Shown piece by piece: positions 1 to 12,375 of a stretch of DNA of 64,000 bases (positions are counted from its first letter, which is position 1; each line of letters starts with the position of its first letter). The notes beneath the pieces are model-generated. The model was not told where the DNA came from. It saw only the letters and a list, made by a program, of their open reading frames with translations, and ran no database searches. The stretch comes from Limnomonas spitsbergensis. Taxonomy: Eukaryota > Chlorophyta > Chlorophyceae > Chlamydomonadales. The stretch covers positions 434,001 to 498,000 of the forward strand of contig JAYJMM010000070.1 of NCBI GenBank assembly GCA_037349105.1, read 5' to 3'. The position numbers and the translations under genes are program-made.

Positions 1-11
1 CTCCTCTGCAG

Positions 12-922
12 GGGGTTGTGGCCCAACAGAGACATGGAGGGAAAGCTCCAGCCCGGCTGCTATCACCCGGCATATGCTTCAAGGAAGGTGCTGGCCCTGG
101 CCAAGCCCTCGCATCATACCACGCACCGCCTGCCGGGCGCTGTGATGGGACGCAAGGGTGCCGCATGGATGTGAGTGTGAAAGTGAGGGACTCAAATGTC
201 TGTGTGGAGTGGCAGGGCTGGGTCTGGCCGTCCATCTCCTTTCAGACCTCAACTTTGGCCTGGGTTTCGTTCCTGGATCCCAAAATAGTCTTGTGTAGGG
301 CCTAACCTACCCTGGCTCCCTTTTTCTGCTGCCTTCACCTTCAGAAATTCTGATTTCTCGACCCCTGAGCCCTCAATGGCATCACTATTCATGCACTGTT
401 CCAAATCCTGACCCCCTTTCCTTGTCGCTTGATCACTGCAGGGACTCTGACCATAACGCTGTCCTCTTTGGGAACAGTGAACTCGAGGAGCCATGCGAGG
501 AACTTCTGTCCCCTCAGGAGCAGATCCAGCCCGCACCAATTCCTAATGTAGCAGGTGGTGCTGAAGCAGCTCTTACCGCCTCAGACCGGGTGACTGCTTC
601 ACCTGCTCTGACATTCCTTGGTCGTATCCCAGGCTTGCTGGGCCGAATCCCTAGCCTCCTTGGTTTCACAGTGTCCGAGCTGGCGTACCCTGCAGCAGTG
701 GCCGGGTCGGGCGATGGCTTGACGCTGGATGTTGAGGCCGAGGATGAGGAGGAGAGCTTCCTGGCTGCACCCTCTGGCCCATTGGTCATCGACATGCAAG
801 CATTGGTGCAGCTCGCACGGCAGAGGCGCCCCAACAGCAGGCAGCTTCGGCGGCAGAAGCAGCAGGTTGATGCGCAGGCAGTTGAGGCAGACGCTGAGGA
901 CCATGACTTTGTTTTGGTCTGA
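12..922 (+). CDS. 3' end of an unrecognised gene (last two exons)
   Basis: Two exons are visible, 12-170 and 442-922, with the gene entering from the left edge. The first follows a TCTGCAG acceptor and ends at a GTGAGT donor; the second starts after ACTGCAG. The phase (AT|G) matches and the stop is TGA at 920-922. The upstream exon reads as a plausible protein around the motif HHTTHRLPGAVMGRKGAAW. The last exon gives about 160 residues: a low-complexity middle with the repeat LGRIPGLLGRIPSLLG, an acidic patch (DVEAEDEEE), a short basic segment (ARQRRPNSRQLRRQKQQ) and an acidic end HDFVLV. I recognise no family and propose no function. The start and earlier exons lie outside the window. Exon structure is well supported; identity is unknown. 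Confidence 0.6.
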
Positions 923-2227
923 CGCTGGTATTGACATTTCCATTATTCAAGAGTCTCGTTTGTGGCGTAGGCACGTGTAGAAGCGACACACGCCTGGATA
1001 AGTCTAAGGTTGAGATGAGGTCTAGGGAGCCAATGAAAGTTGAGCGTTATGATGCATGCATCAGTGCAGTGTCAGGGTATGAGAAAATGAGTATGTTGAA
1101 GGTCAGATAATATGGCTAAGTAATCATTTGATGTTTCTCCATGCTGACATTTGAGCAACACCGTTTTGTTAACAGGGAATTTAAATTTCGTGTTCACGCT
1201 GAGTTGGTTGTATTTATCGACTGTCCTATGTCAGTTGCTCTCATTTTTCTCTTATTTATACGTGCACTATCCGAGCATTACTTTTAAGTGACATTTAATG
1301 CTGCCAGACACATTCAGTGACTGTTGCAGTATTACCCTGCTAAGGCACAGAGCGGTATTATTGGGAAAAGGCGGCAGGTAACATGAAGGGAAATGAGCAG
1401 AGACCATTGAACAGGTCTGCATTCGTCGCCTGTTGACATTTGTGTAGTTAGATTTGCATAGGACCTGATATGCACAGGCTTTGACCCCGACATGTTGTGA
1501 TGCAATCGATTTTGTAATCCTTGGAATCTGCTTCTCCTCTTTTGGGACAATCGTCAAGACATATGTACACAACTACACAACAATTACAAACCGCCCGACA
1601 CAAGACAGTATTGGGACCAGGAAGAGCATGTTCTGGAACTGTCATCCTACAATTCGAGCATGCGACTGATTCCAAAACAGTCAAAACTGAAGAACGCATC
1701 AGACTTCCAGGAATGCATGCTGCGCTAGGTCATAAGCCTGTGCCCAACACGTGCATGCCAATCTCAGTTTGTTTTCAACCACCAATATTTTTTCAATCAT
1801 AAGCACATCGAATATGTGTCCACTCAGTGTGTGTCCATATACTACTTGTGGACATTTTTGTATCAGACACCACCCTTCGTCGTAGGTAACAGTACATAAA
1901 TCCGAAACTATTCCAGTTTCGAAATCCAATCCAAAGGGTCAAACATGCCAACCCAAGCCTGGCTAACCCCTCATAACTCCCTGGTTCCAACATCACTTCA
2001 TCAGGCTAAAATCAGAAATAAACACTTCAGTCCTTGTCTTCAGATAAAGCAAGCCATGCTGTTGTCCTGGCTCCCCTCCTTCTTCAGTGTTCCTGAGGCA
2101 AACGCCCATTCATAACTGCTGTCAAGGGTCATTCACTCGCTTCCAAATTCCCCAGGCACATGCAGCAGCTACGCTGCTCCTCCAAAATGACTACTTCAGC
2201 AGATTCGCCACCTCTTCATCCACTCCT
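923..2227. other. intergenic, no gene seen
   Basis: About 1.3 kb of rather AT-rich DNA. The short open frames on both strands show no recognisable protein and no convincing splice-bounded coding segment. It presumably holds the 3' end of the gene ending at 922 and the 3' flank of the minus-strand exon at 2228. Confidence 0.5.
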
Positions 2228-2318
2228 CTACGCCTTGTCCTCAGCGTCAGACTTCAAAGGGGGCACCGCCGACTGCTCTTTCTTGATCTTATCGATAGGG
2301 TAGAGAGCAGGGTTCTCC
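2228..2318 (-). CDS. candidate C-terminal exon of a small minus-strand gene
   Basis: On the minus strand a segment preceded by a TGCATGCAG acceptor reads ENPALYPIDKIKKEQSAV and then a short charged end (KSDAEDKA) before TAG at 2228-2230. The lysine-rich composition and clean acceptor look like a true terminal exon, but I could not find its upstream exon with certainty. It could be an alternative last exon of the small membrane-protein gene that starts at 3732, or belong to a separate gene. No family recognised. Confidence 0.35.
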
Positions 2319-3442
2319 CTGCATGCATTAAGGAAGCGAATCAAATGGGGGGGTCTAAATCAATCCATTTAAACGATCATTGCATACTGGTCGTTCACTG
2401 AGTGAATTGAAACAGCAGGGAGTCGGTAGTGAGCTTAATATAATAACATAAGACATGAGACCTTGGTGCAAGGGTCTGCGCATGGTGGCTTTTAGGCGAT
2501 ATGGTTGCTATCAGGCTATGCGTTTGCATCCAGGTTTTGCGTTTGCTTTCAGGTCAAGACAGCATGAGCTATCCCAAGTTGACGCAGTGGAGCCAGTCTA
2601 GCTTCAGAAGGCAAAGGAGCCACCAGTGAATGACAGAGCTGCCCATCCTTTCAGAAGAACAAAGAATGCGAATCATATGTTGCTTGCCCACATATTAGAC
2701 CATCATCGGACTGTCACAGTGGCCATCAATCAGGCTGATAATGGCTGTACACTCTGTGGTACAGATCCCGCCTCACTTGTACTTGTCCTTCCACTCTTCT
2801 ACGATGGCCTGCATGGTGAGCATGTGCACGCAAGCACACTGGGGTCAAGCACACTGGGGTCAAGCACACTGGGGTCAAGTACATTTTCTTACATCACAGC
2901 GCAAGACACCGAAGGTATGGGAAATAAATAAAGAATGGATACCCCTGGCGACGTCAATACCCTAGGTTGTGATCAAGGGTTTTCACATCTCTGTGTGGCG
3001 GAAGCGCATGGAAACAATTTCAATGCCCTAATGTAGATTTGATTTGCCATCCCTCGGATACGAAAAAAGGAATTCTTTCAATGCTGCCCCAACGGCAAAA
3101 AGCTCCACAAAAAACTCTCAACTTCCGGCTGAAAACTGGCGTCGAAAATCGATGATTAGTAAATCCATGGATCCCTCAACCCCAAACAACGTAAATCATG
3201 AGGGAAGGCAAATGAAATGTACAGTATAGCGCCCCTGGCACATACAACAGATACTGTGCAAACGGCAGTCATAGGGGGATCCATCGTCCTAAAGGGGAGA
3301 GGTGATCCAATTGCATGGCCGCACCCACCTTCCTATCGGTCATAAGTGCATTGAATGCATGCAATGCATGCAATGAATAATAATAATAAAAAAATGCGGA
3401 GGAGAGCATCATCAACTGAACAAAGCAGGTGAAGGGCATTCA
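2319..3442. other. intergenic or intronic, minus-strand alternative exon candidate
   Basis: This stretch holds a 15-bp tandem repeat near 2831-2880. At 2803-2838 (minus) there is a short splice-bounded frame reading AIVEEWKDKYK and a stop. That frame is in phase with exon 1 of the small membrane gene at 3586-3732 and could be its real last exon. Nothing else stands out; 3355-3400 is A/T-rich with ATGCA repeats. Confidence 0.35.
2831..2880. repeat. 15-bp tandem repeat, about 3.3 copies
   Basis: The unit CAAGCACACTGGGGT is repeated head to tail just beside the minus-strand exon candidate at 2803-2838, on its acceptor side. Confidence 0.85.
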
Positions 3443-3732
3443 TCACCCCCACGAGACATGGAGCTTTTCATCAACAAATTGCCACTCTGCCTGTGCTTCC
3501 TTAGATCTTGCCTGCATTGCCTGCCCTGCTCTTGCATGGGCACCCCATCCCTGATATAGTGATGAGCATGCCCCCTTGAGCATACCTTTCTCCGGGCAGC
3601 ATCTTGTTGTGCAGGAAGAATCCAAAGATAGTAGGCGATCCCTCCAGCCACGCCCCAAGCCAAGATGTTGCGGCTCTGTTTAAAGCCGAGACTCTCCTGG
3701 AGCCAGTACATGATCGGGTTGTTCCCCGCCAT
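3443..3732 (-). CDS. small single-TM protein, organelle-membrane-like
   Basis: Exon 1 (3732-3586) gives 49 residues: a short polar start with YWLQESLGFKQSRN, one hydrophobic segment (about residues 23-40, ILAWGVAGGIAYYLWILP) and a basic flank (QQDAARRK). It ends at a GTATGC donor. The simplest continuation is 3511-3443 after an ATGCAG acceptor (ARSKEAQAEWQFVDEK, then a stop), giving 71 residues. That intron would be only 74 nt and has a weak pyrimidine tract. The alternative last exon at 2838-2803 is in the same phase and gives a 60-residue protein. Short proteins with this N-terminus-TM-charged-tail layout are common among small mitochondrial inner-membrane subunits in plants and algae, but I do not recognise a named one. 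The start is the first ATG of the frame. Confidence 0.55.
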
Positions 3733-4054
3733 GATGTTGCAGCCAAGTAGATGGTTGTATGACGATCTTTGGAGCTGGATCTAGAGATGAGGATCGCTCG
3801 GGCAGGAAAAGTGAAGAATGAGGGCAGTGGTGCGTGTGGCTTAGGGCTCAGCGAACAGGCTGTGTTTGATCAGGACAGTTGATATTATGCTGGATGTAAC
3901 TCTTGAAATGCGATTGCGCTACGCAGCGTATTCGCACACCCTAGCCACACGACTTGGACACTCCAGTAGCTCGTCGTCCACACCTTCGTCATACCAACTC
4001 CATGCGTCCATTACCTGCACGCCGAAGAGACCAGTGCTTGCCTGTTTGCTTGCG
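3733..4054. other. divergent intergenic region (putative promoters)
   Basis: About 320 bp separate the start of the minus-strand small-protein gene (3732) from the chosen start of the plus-strand aldo/keto reductase (4055). The two genes are head to head, so both promoters should lie here. I see no clear TATA-type element. The reductase frame stays open upstream to 3866, so part of this may be 5' leader. Confidence 0.45.
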
Positions 4055-7000
4055 ATGATGGCAATCCGTAGCATGCAAAAGCGTTTGCCATTCTCAGGCG
4101 GCCGATCTCCCGGAGCCAGGCCCCTCAGCGTGCGTCTCCGGGCCATGGCGAGCGTGAGCGCTATCCCCACCACAAGTTTCAGTAAGGACCCGGACTTCAA
4201 ATTTTCGCAAGTCATCAATGTGAGAGGGGATAGTAGCTGAGAAAGTTAAGCATGACACCATGCCTGGGTAGGGCAGCGTTGAAGTGAGCTGGCTTCAGAT
4301 TTTAGTTGTGTTGCTCGATCCATGATGATTAGTGTTTCCGTCATGATGGGCTGTGTACCAGGAAACTAAATTAGGAACATGCTGCCACTGGCGTTCTTGG
4401 TTAATTTGAGATGTCCTAAGTGTAGCACATACCAGACGAGCCTTCATCCATGCCTGCCTCGATGGATGAGCTCATCACACTGCTACATATCCTTGCCACG
4501 AGTAGCTTGCTAGAGCTGATGCTGAACCAGCATGCTGACACTGTCTCAGCTTTCACGCAGCCACCCCAAGGATTTTCCAGCAGGTCGAGGCAGATCGAAC
4601 TGAAAAGATAGGAACAGAAGCTGAACAAGTTTACGCAAAAGCGAATAAAGCAGTTTTAAGGCAATCAGGCAAAACAAACAAACGCTGTCTGAGGCTCAAA
4701 TTGTGCTGAAAGTAACAGCACCGGCAAACAGGTTGAAAATCTATCCTTCAATTACGCAATTTTCTTCCATACCATAATGTGGATTAGAGCAGGAGAAATC
4801 ACAACCAGCATTTAAATATTTTTGAACTTTGAGCGGTCACTGGTACGTCTTAAGCCTCATAGAGAAATCTCTGCTTGCCCCATATCTAAACCCTCATCCT
4901 CCCGTCATCCGCACCCTTCTTGTTCCAAATCCAGGGATGCTGGCAGCTGGCAGGTGGCCATGGACGCGAGGTATATGACAACATTGGGGACAAGCTCACA
5001 GCCCATGCAGAGGCTGGCTTCACAACCTTTGAGTAAGATGCCCCCCTGCACGGAGCAATGACCTGGACCAGAATCTGATGTTCATGAGTTCCTGAAGGCA
5101 GGCTTGCTTTCAGGGTAATAATGAACCAGCCACAGCCGAATGGTCTTGAGCCTCTCCCTGCCTACATGCAATGCGGCAAATTATGTGGTATCAGTATCCT
5201 CATCAAACTGTGGAATCTACTGGAAATATTTCAAAATTCGATTTAAAACATATCAAAATAAATCTGAATGATACACCCCTTCCTGTGTTCCCCTGCAGCA
5301 CTGCAGATATATACGGACCTAGCGAGGGTGAGTGACATATAAAGAATATGGTAGCACACCTACTTGGATATACACATATCATGTTCCGGTACAATTGATA
5401 ATGGAGTATTGTTACCCTCATGGCTTCAGCAGAGGGGTAGGTGCATTGGATGCAAGGCATATCTAGGGAACAAACTCTCGCCTGCTTCGAATAATGGGAG
5501 GAAAGGAAGGAATCCGAACACACTGAAGTTTCCATGAGTTCAGGGGTTTAAGGTTTAGTTTAAACTAATGGTTTAAAGGTGAAGTTTTTTCGTAGCCCTT
5601 AAGTAGGACCCTTCAGGCAATTGTGTCTCCACTGTTGTTTTTACTTTTCTTCCAAAAATAGGTATCAGCTCTAGACAATGCGAGCGTCACATGTACCCGT
5701 TTGTTCCTCCAATGAGACCCTTGCTGGCTGATATTATTTACTTTTTGTTTCATCCTATGGATGACGCTGGATGGAACCTGCTGACCCATATTGCGGTGTT
5801 TGTGCATTGGTGATCGCAGAGATCCTGGGGCAGTTCCAGAAGGGCTGGCGGGAGTCCGGCAAGCCACCTGTGCAGATCCTGACCAAGTAGGTGGTGCTTA
5901 CTGCTGCCACTCATATTCCCCAAATTATGGAATACAAGGAGGTCAAGACATGTTTCCTGGGGAAACAGTGAGCTCCTAGACCAGGTTTCCTCTCTGACAT
6001 GTTCAGAGATCAGGCACCTTTGTAGGAGCCACTGGAAATGAGTCTGCAGGTTGCCTGCCAAAGAAGTCGTGGGTGTAACCTGCTTGATGACCTGGCATCA
6101 AGGTGTTTGTGCTGATGCAGCCTGCTTGGCGCCAGGTTTAAATTTAAATCCAAAGCCTCTCAGGTTGATGCCGCGCTGTGAAATGCGCCAGCTTGAAAAA
6201 GTGTAATTGAATACGCTGGCTTGATGGACCTGCGGTGGTGTTGGTGGTCGTTTTGGAGGGGATTGGTGCGATGACTATGGGATGGGCTGGGGATTTGTGA
6301 GTCGGATCTGCTGGGATCAGCCTGCTGATGTGAGTGCTGCTGACCAGGGTTGTCTTCAGGACGCATTAGACTGACTTTGGGGGCTGCCGGGCAGCTACCA
6401 TGGGGTGCAATATGACGTTATGGTAAAGCTATAGCAGAAACATGGATGAAAAGGCGTGGTTGATGAACAAACAATGATTCAGCTATGAATATCTTTTACT
6501 CATAGCTGAACATGCCATGAACAACATATGATTCATATTATCCATGGCATATAAATGTTTGGACACAAGTATGGTCTGGACAAAAAGCTGTTAAAGAACC
6601 CTGGCCCTAAACCCTGAACCCTAAACTGGTACCTAGGTATGTGCCCAACATCTTCCAAGGTGGCAGGCCCAGCGCAGCGGCAGTGGAGGCTGCTGTGCGG
6701 AAATCAATGGCCAGCCTACAAATGGACAGCCTGGACCTGGTGCAGATGCACTGGTAAACGGGCTGGGCGCATGGCTAAAATTCAAATTCGAATGTATGGG
6801 TGGGCGTTCTGCAGATATACGGGTGAGCTATTTATACAAACGTTTGCCTGTGTGTAGAATATAGATGCGTAGCCCTCACCCTGAGCCCCAATAGATCGCC
6901 TGGATATTGTGTCGACTAGCGATGCACTGGTTCAGCCTGGGTTACAGATGTTGACCTCATACTCAAAGGGTTCAGGGTTCATTTCATCCCACTAACTGTG

Positions 7001-10000
7001 CCCCTGCTGGCGATTAGGTGGGATTACAAGGTGCCTGGCATGGTGGATACTGCAAAGCACCTGGCGGACCTGCAGGCCAAGGGCCTCATCAAGCATGTGG
7101 GACTCACAAATCTGGTGAGAGACACGGGTGTGGTGGGATGTGCAACTTATTATTAGGAATCTCGAGCCGCTTGAGGAGGCTTAAATATGAGAATGTGGGA
7201 ATCTCAGGTCTTATGTCCCCTCAAGGGGTCAAGCAACTCAGTTGAAACCTCCGGTTGCAGCAGCATGCATCAGAAAAGCCTATTAATTGTCATTGCGGCC
7301 TGCGGCTTCTTCATTCAAATTATTTGAAAATCAATGAATTCAGATATCCGGGGGGGTACTAATTGGGGCACTGCAGGGGGCGACTAGTAAACGGAGCCTT
7401 TCATTTGGCCCTAGCAGCATGGGCCGTGGCTGCTTTGCATTAATTGCCTGGACCCCAGCTTGGGAGACTTTTTCCTAGTCTGTGATGCCAGCTGATTCAC
7501 CCTCTCTTTCTCACGCCAGTTGACTCGCCATTCCTTCATCATGCAGAACGTGGAAGCTATGAGCCAGATAGTGGACGCTGGCGTGCAGGTGGCGTGCAAT
7601 CAGGTTAGTGCCGTTGTCCTTTTTATAACGCATTTGCATTCATGAGATGTCAGCCTATGAACAGACGTCCAAGTGCAGTTTGCTATCAGGTACGTGATTT
7701 TGCTGTTTGAAATGCATTTCAGCACATCAGACGTCAGCCTTACAGCAGATGCTAGAACTGTGAGTGAAAGTTATGTTTTAGCGCAAGTCAGCTACATGTC
7801 AGCTACACATCAGCTACTTTTCAGCAACGTCACGGCCTGCTTCAGAGGTCTCGAGGTACGCAGCATGCCCTAAACCCTACACCCTGGCAACTCTACGGGT
7901 TGTATCCTCTCTCTCTCTTGCACAGCATGCCCTGTAGCTTGCACCCAGGTAAGCGCTTTGCACAACGCTATGCCAGCCATCAACTGCTGCTGCAGCGTTA
8001 TGTAAAGCTTGTGTCAGCCACAAATCAGCTACAGGCCAGCACTACCTGCTGTCCGCATGATTCCCCCCTAAGGCTCGCCGCCCTGATGACCAGCAGGGGT
8101 GATCAGTAAGACTCGAGCGATGCAGATTGCAAGGCTGGTAAATGATAACAGCACATGTGGTTGTTGTTGATGTGTGAAGTGGGTCTCATCCCCTGTTGCT
8201 GGGGTGATGCGCGCAGGTGCAATTTTCACTGCTGGACCGGCGCCCGCTGAACGGCATGGTGCAGTACTGCAAGGAGCACGGCATTAAAATCATTTCATAC
8301 GGCAGTGTGGGAGGCGGTCTCCTATCGGACAAGTGAGTCCTAGGGGTGTCGTTCAGCATCAAAGCATTTACCTCCTTAAGTTCTTGAATGAGCCAGGATG
8401 GTGGGCGAGCTGTTTCACCTTCAAAAGACGCACCCCCTCATGTATAGAGACGTGAATAATGAGGAGGCAGTCTCCTGTCGGATAAGTGAGACCTAGGGGT
8501 GTCGTTGAAGCATCAAAGCACCTTGTTTTGTTCTTAAAGGGGCCACGATGGTGGGCAAGTTGTTTCAACTTTAAGGGACGCCCCCCCTTATTGTTAGAGG
8601 TTTGAATAATAGGGAGGCGGTCTCCTGCCTGACCAGTGATACCTAGGGGTGTTGTTTCAGCGTCAAAGCATTCACCTAGTTTGTGTTTCCAGCAGTTGGG
8701 GGTGGTAGTGGGGGGAGCTGCTTCGACTCCAAAGGACGTACCTCCTGATTTGTGGAGGTGTGGAAAATGCAAGGAGGCGGTCTTCTATCTGATAAGTGAG
8801 ATCAAGGGGTCAGGGTGGGGGGAGGGATGCTTGAATTTGAAGCTGCTCGCTTTTAATTGTGTTGAGGTATGAAGAGCTCGTCCCCTTTGAAGGTGTGAGA
8901 CGCACCTTCACATTTTCCAGGTGTGATAGACACCTGTATCTGCACAAGGCACCCACACGCGGTATACTCTTTTTAAAGCTGACTTAAATGAGCCGTTCTT
9001 ACGGTTGTTGCTGCAATATCTTAATAAATCCACCTACTGGTTTTCTTTGAAAAGGGTTGGCAGCACGAACAGAGATAGGACTAAGAATCAGGAACGGTAC
9101 ACACCTGCAGAAAGCCGGCGAATTGTGTCCTAGCCACTGGTTTACGGCTGCCCTGCTGTGATGACTCCACCAATGGAGCACATCCTGATCATGTGGCCCC
9201 CTGATGCAAACGCAGGTTCGTGGAGCCTGCGCCCAAAGGGGGGTGGTTTGGTGAGTGACGCCATGGGATGAGTTGGGTGCAGACTGCAGATTGTGCGCGT
9301 GCAGAGCACGCTTTATTTGAAATGAATCATTTCACTAAACCGGCAGGCTTGTGGAGGTGCATGATGTGACGGGAAGTGGAGGAGGCCTAAGGGGTGAATG
9401 TTGCCACAGGCTGTGCAAAGGCTGAAACAGGGCGTAGGCAGTGCCAGGGTGTGCCTTGATGGATTATCATGGAAGGACCCCCCCCTTCATCCACACTCTG
9501 GGGCCGCTGTTTTATTTACTATACCGTTATGTCAGTCTCATTTGGTGTCACTTATGGTTTCTGAAATTGAAACTACTGCTGACCATCGTATTTAAGCGTT
9601 CAACTGGCCGAACCAACTCGTGACAATCGCAGAAATTCGTAATTGTACGGAAAAGTGTGGAAATAGGCGTTTCGCGCCATTTGCAGCCTGGCTTTGCAAA
9701 TCGTCTATTACCATAGCTATGGGTGATATTGCACACGTTTCCGTGAGGTGATCGATCTGGCTGCCAGCGACATCGGTACTATCGCCGAGCGGAGGCGTGC
9801 CGTCCCTCCCATCAGTTCTAGCAAGCACAAGCGCAGCATCGGCGTCTTTGCTTACGCCTCCTGTTGTTTTATTGTGATATTTTCTGCTCCAGATGCTCAG
9901 ATAATACAACACGTTGTTTATGTTTGCTAGGGGAAGGGCATGTGCTTCCTTCCGGCCCTTTTTAGCTTAAACCAAATGTTTAAGTGGTTTTCAGTGAGAA

Positions 10001-12375
10001 ACCAAAATTAGTTAAAAAAAAATTCTGGGCAAACCAACTCGTGACAATCAATACCTTAAATTACGTTTTTCAAATGACACCAAAAGCAAAAAAAACCAAA
10101 TGAGACTGACAGTACGGTATTGAATGCTGGCATATTATGAGTCCCAGGGGCGCTGGATGTCTGTATTAATTTGTTCGCCGGTGTTGACGCACTTGTGTCC
10201 TTGCTGGGTAGGGGGTGCCAAGCATTCACCGGTGGACCTGAACACGTCATCACTCAAGATGTACTGGAATGTGACCAAGCAGTTTGGAGGCCAGGTGAGG
10301 TGTGGAGCGTTTCATACTTACGTATGAACTACATGGGCATTCCTTCGTGAAACTGTGGTTGTGTATACCGGTAAGCTGTAAATTGTCCCTTTGACGTGGT
10401 TGGGTCAGACAGCTTTATTTGACGGCATGGGCTACGGCATGACATAATTGCGCCTTGGGGGGGATTTTCCAGTGTCTTGCATATTCCTGCAGTTTGACAC
10501 CGTGTGGGTATTAACTAAACATAGGTAGCATGCCTACTAACCCTTGAACAGCATTCCCTGAGCAGCATGGTTGGTCTTCCAATACTTTACGGACGGGTTC
10601 ATTCAGAAGCCGCTCACGCCTGGACTGCCTTTGTTCCTCTGATGTTGTTTAGTCGTCCCTTCCTCCACATAAAATCCTAAAAAATACCAGGAAGTGTGAA
10701 CGGGCAAATAAGAGAATAATAGCCGGCAAAACCTGGGAATGATGACCGGCTAAAAATGACCAGCAGAACCTGGGGAAGATATTGTTTCTCGCTCAGTATA
10801 GTGGCCGGGACGTCAGGCTGCCTGAGCAAAGTAGGATTGAACACAATGACGGGGCTGTGATGAGGCCCTTACAGAGCACTTACCAGAGCTGTGCACATGG
10901 CTCAATTACTCAAGATCTGAGATTTTAGCAAGATCTTAGGAAGGCAAGGAATGCCCGTGCCAGGTCTACCTGCCTGGCCATCATCATTTCTCCTGGAGCC
11001 AAATAATGAAATAACGTCTTCACTTTCCCAGCTCTGATTGATTGACGAATGGCTGCTGGTTGCGCGGCTGGCGCTGTGCAGGAGCTATGGCGTGAGCTCT
11101 TGCGGGTGCTGCATGGCATCGCACAGAGGCACAGCGTGTCGACTGCCAATGTGGCTTTGCGCTGGGTCATGCAACAGGTGCGCTGAATAGTGAGGGCCTT
11201 GCCTTCACGACATGTGTCAAATGGTACTGTAGGTGTGATTTCCTTTTTGTAAGTTTGTTTGGGATAAGGGACAAGTTCAAAAACTAACTATGAACTGTCC
11301 ATGCCAGTTTTCGGTCGAAAATCGAGAGTTTTGGCCTTAGTTTTGATCCGAAGACAGCAGTGCGGGAAATTATTCATGCATTTCTTTAGGAAGGCAAATC
11401 AAATGTATGCTACACACTCATATTTGTAAGCATCTTTCTTACTGGTTCCCATACCGGTATCTAATTATGTATTTATGTATGGTGTCAACTGTTTATTTCA
11501 GTCTATTGGGCGCCTAGGGCTTGTACATGCACGTCACTTCCGGTGCAAACAAAAGGCAGGGTAAAATCTGTTTAGTAGAGAGCGCTTCAGCTACATTTCA
11601 GCCACGCCATGGCCTCCAGCCGGGGGGAAGCTTGTGCCGCAACTTGGGCCCCCAGCTGTCGGCTGTTCCAGGTTGGGTTCCTATCAGCACAGTCCTTGTT
11701 GTAGGGCGGCCTGCCAAGAGGGGTGTGGTGCAAAGACAAACTTTAAACACAGCTGGTGTGGTGCAAGACAAACGTTAAACACAGCTGGGTCCTGATTTTA
11801 GTGGTAGCCTTCATGAATGGGCCTCCTGGCTGCCAAGCACCCAAATCATGCAAATGGGTCACGTGAATTGGGTGGTATGTGGGGCCGTTGAGTACGATGC
11901 TGTACCTGTAAGTGTTCTGGAGGCTCCCTAGAGGTGTCTGATTGTACCTGATCCACGCATGTTTTGGTGATGGGTGTTGTGTAGACCGTGTGTCGGGCGG
12001 TCATGTGCGGGAAATGTTTGCAGATCAGCTTCGCCCTGGCTGACTTGATAATTGACGGACTCGGTTATGTCACTCCCATGTCCTATTCCTTCTATGTGCT
12101 GGGCGGCAGGCTGGCAATGATGTGGTCCACCCGCTATTGGCTGGGCTGGCTGCAACCAGGGTAGCAACAATCGCATGTTCCGATCATCCCTTTTGCAGGG
12201 GGACGGTGATGTGGTCAACCCGCTCATCGGCCTGAGGGGCACCAGCCACATTGAGGACAACGCCCGTGTGTTCACTTTTGAGCTGGATGCCGCTGACATG
12301 ACAGCCATAGATGAGGTGTTGGCGCGATCGAAAGGGCCCAAAGGGGACGCTTACAGCTTTGAAAGGGGCGGCTAG
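4055..12375 (+). CDS. aldo/keto reductase, 12 exons
   Basis: Exons: 4055-4219, 4935-5032, 5299-5327, 5820-5886, 6637-6753, 7018-7114, 7547-7603, 8217-8332, 9216-9250, 10212-10294, 11082-11177, 12199-12375. They join in phase into 378 residues, normal for an AKR plus a leader. An NADPH-linked carbonyl reductase of the (beta/alpha)8 barrel type is expected. Seen motifs: [13 protein letters not shown] (about 53-65), DTADIYGP with catalytic Asp88 and Tyr93, Lys120 in ILTKYVPN, His158 in QMHWWDY, then [17 protein letters not shown] and GLRGT near the end. The full D-Y-K-H tetrad is therefore present. The basic, Ser/Arg-rich first ~35 residues look like an organelle transit peptide; ATGs at 4055 and 4058 are equivalent choices. 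The active-site motif [10 protein letters not shown] is carried by a 29-bp micro-exon. Substrate cannot be predicted. Confidence 0.9.
8311..8830 (+). repeat. tandem duplication of reductase exon 8 end plus donor site
   Basis: The last bases of exon 8 and its donor (GAGGCGGTCTCCTATCGGAC then AAGTGAGT) recur at about 8464, 8614 and 8774, spaced 150-160 bp. Each copy keeps a GTGAG- or GTGAT-like donor and most of the flanking CCTAGGGGTGT motif, but the coding part is decayed. All extra copies lie inside intron 8. Confidence 0.85.
9521..10123. mobile_element. inverted-repeat element in reductase intron 9 (MITE-like)
   Basis: About 26-bp ends match as inverted repeats around the shared core TGTCAGTCTCATTTGGT: left from about 9521, right (reverse complement) ending near 10123. 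Just inside each end there is also a direct pair of AACCAACTCGTGACAATC at about 9611 and 10031. The inside has no coding frame of note. I could not define a clean target-site duplication, so the superfamily is open. Confidence 0.6.
12098..12165 (+). repeat. decayed duplicate of the reductase exon 12 acceptor and start
   Basis: The segment with CAATGATGTGGTCCACCCGC and a following GGCTGGGCTGGC resembles the true exon 12 start (GGTGATGTGGTCAACCCGCT) about 110 bp downstream, including a CAG before it. It sits within intron 11, directly upstream of the functional acceptor. Confidence 0.65.

Noticed and set aside
6477..6516. 11-bp inverted repeat TTCAGCTATGA/TCATAGCTGAA
   Set aside because: A single small hairpin in an intron without flanking duplication or other support.
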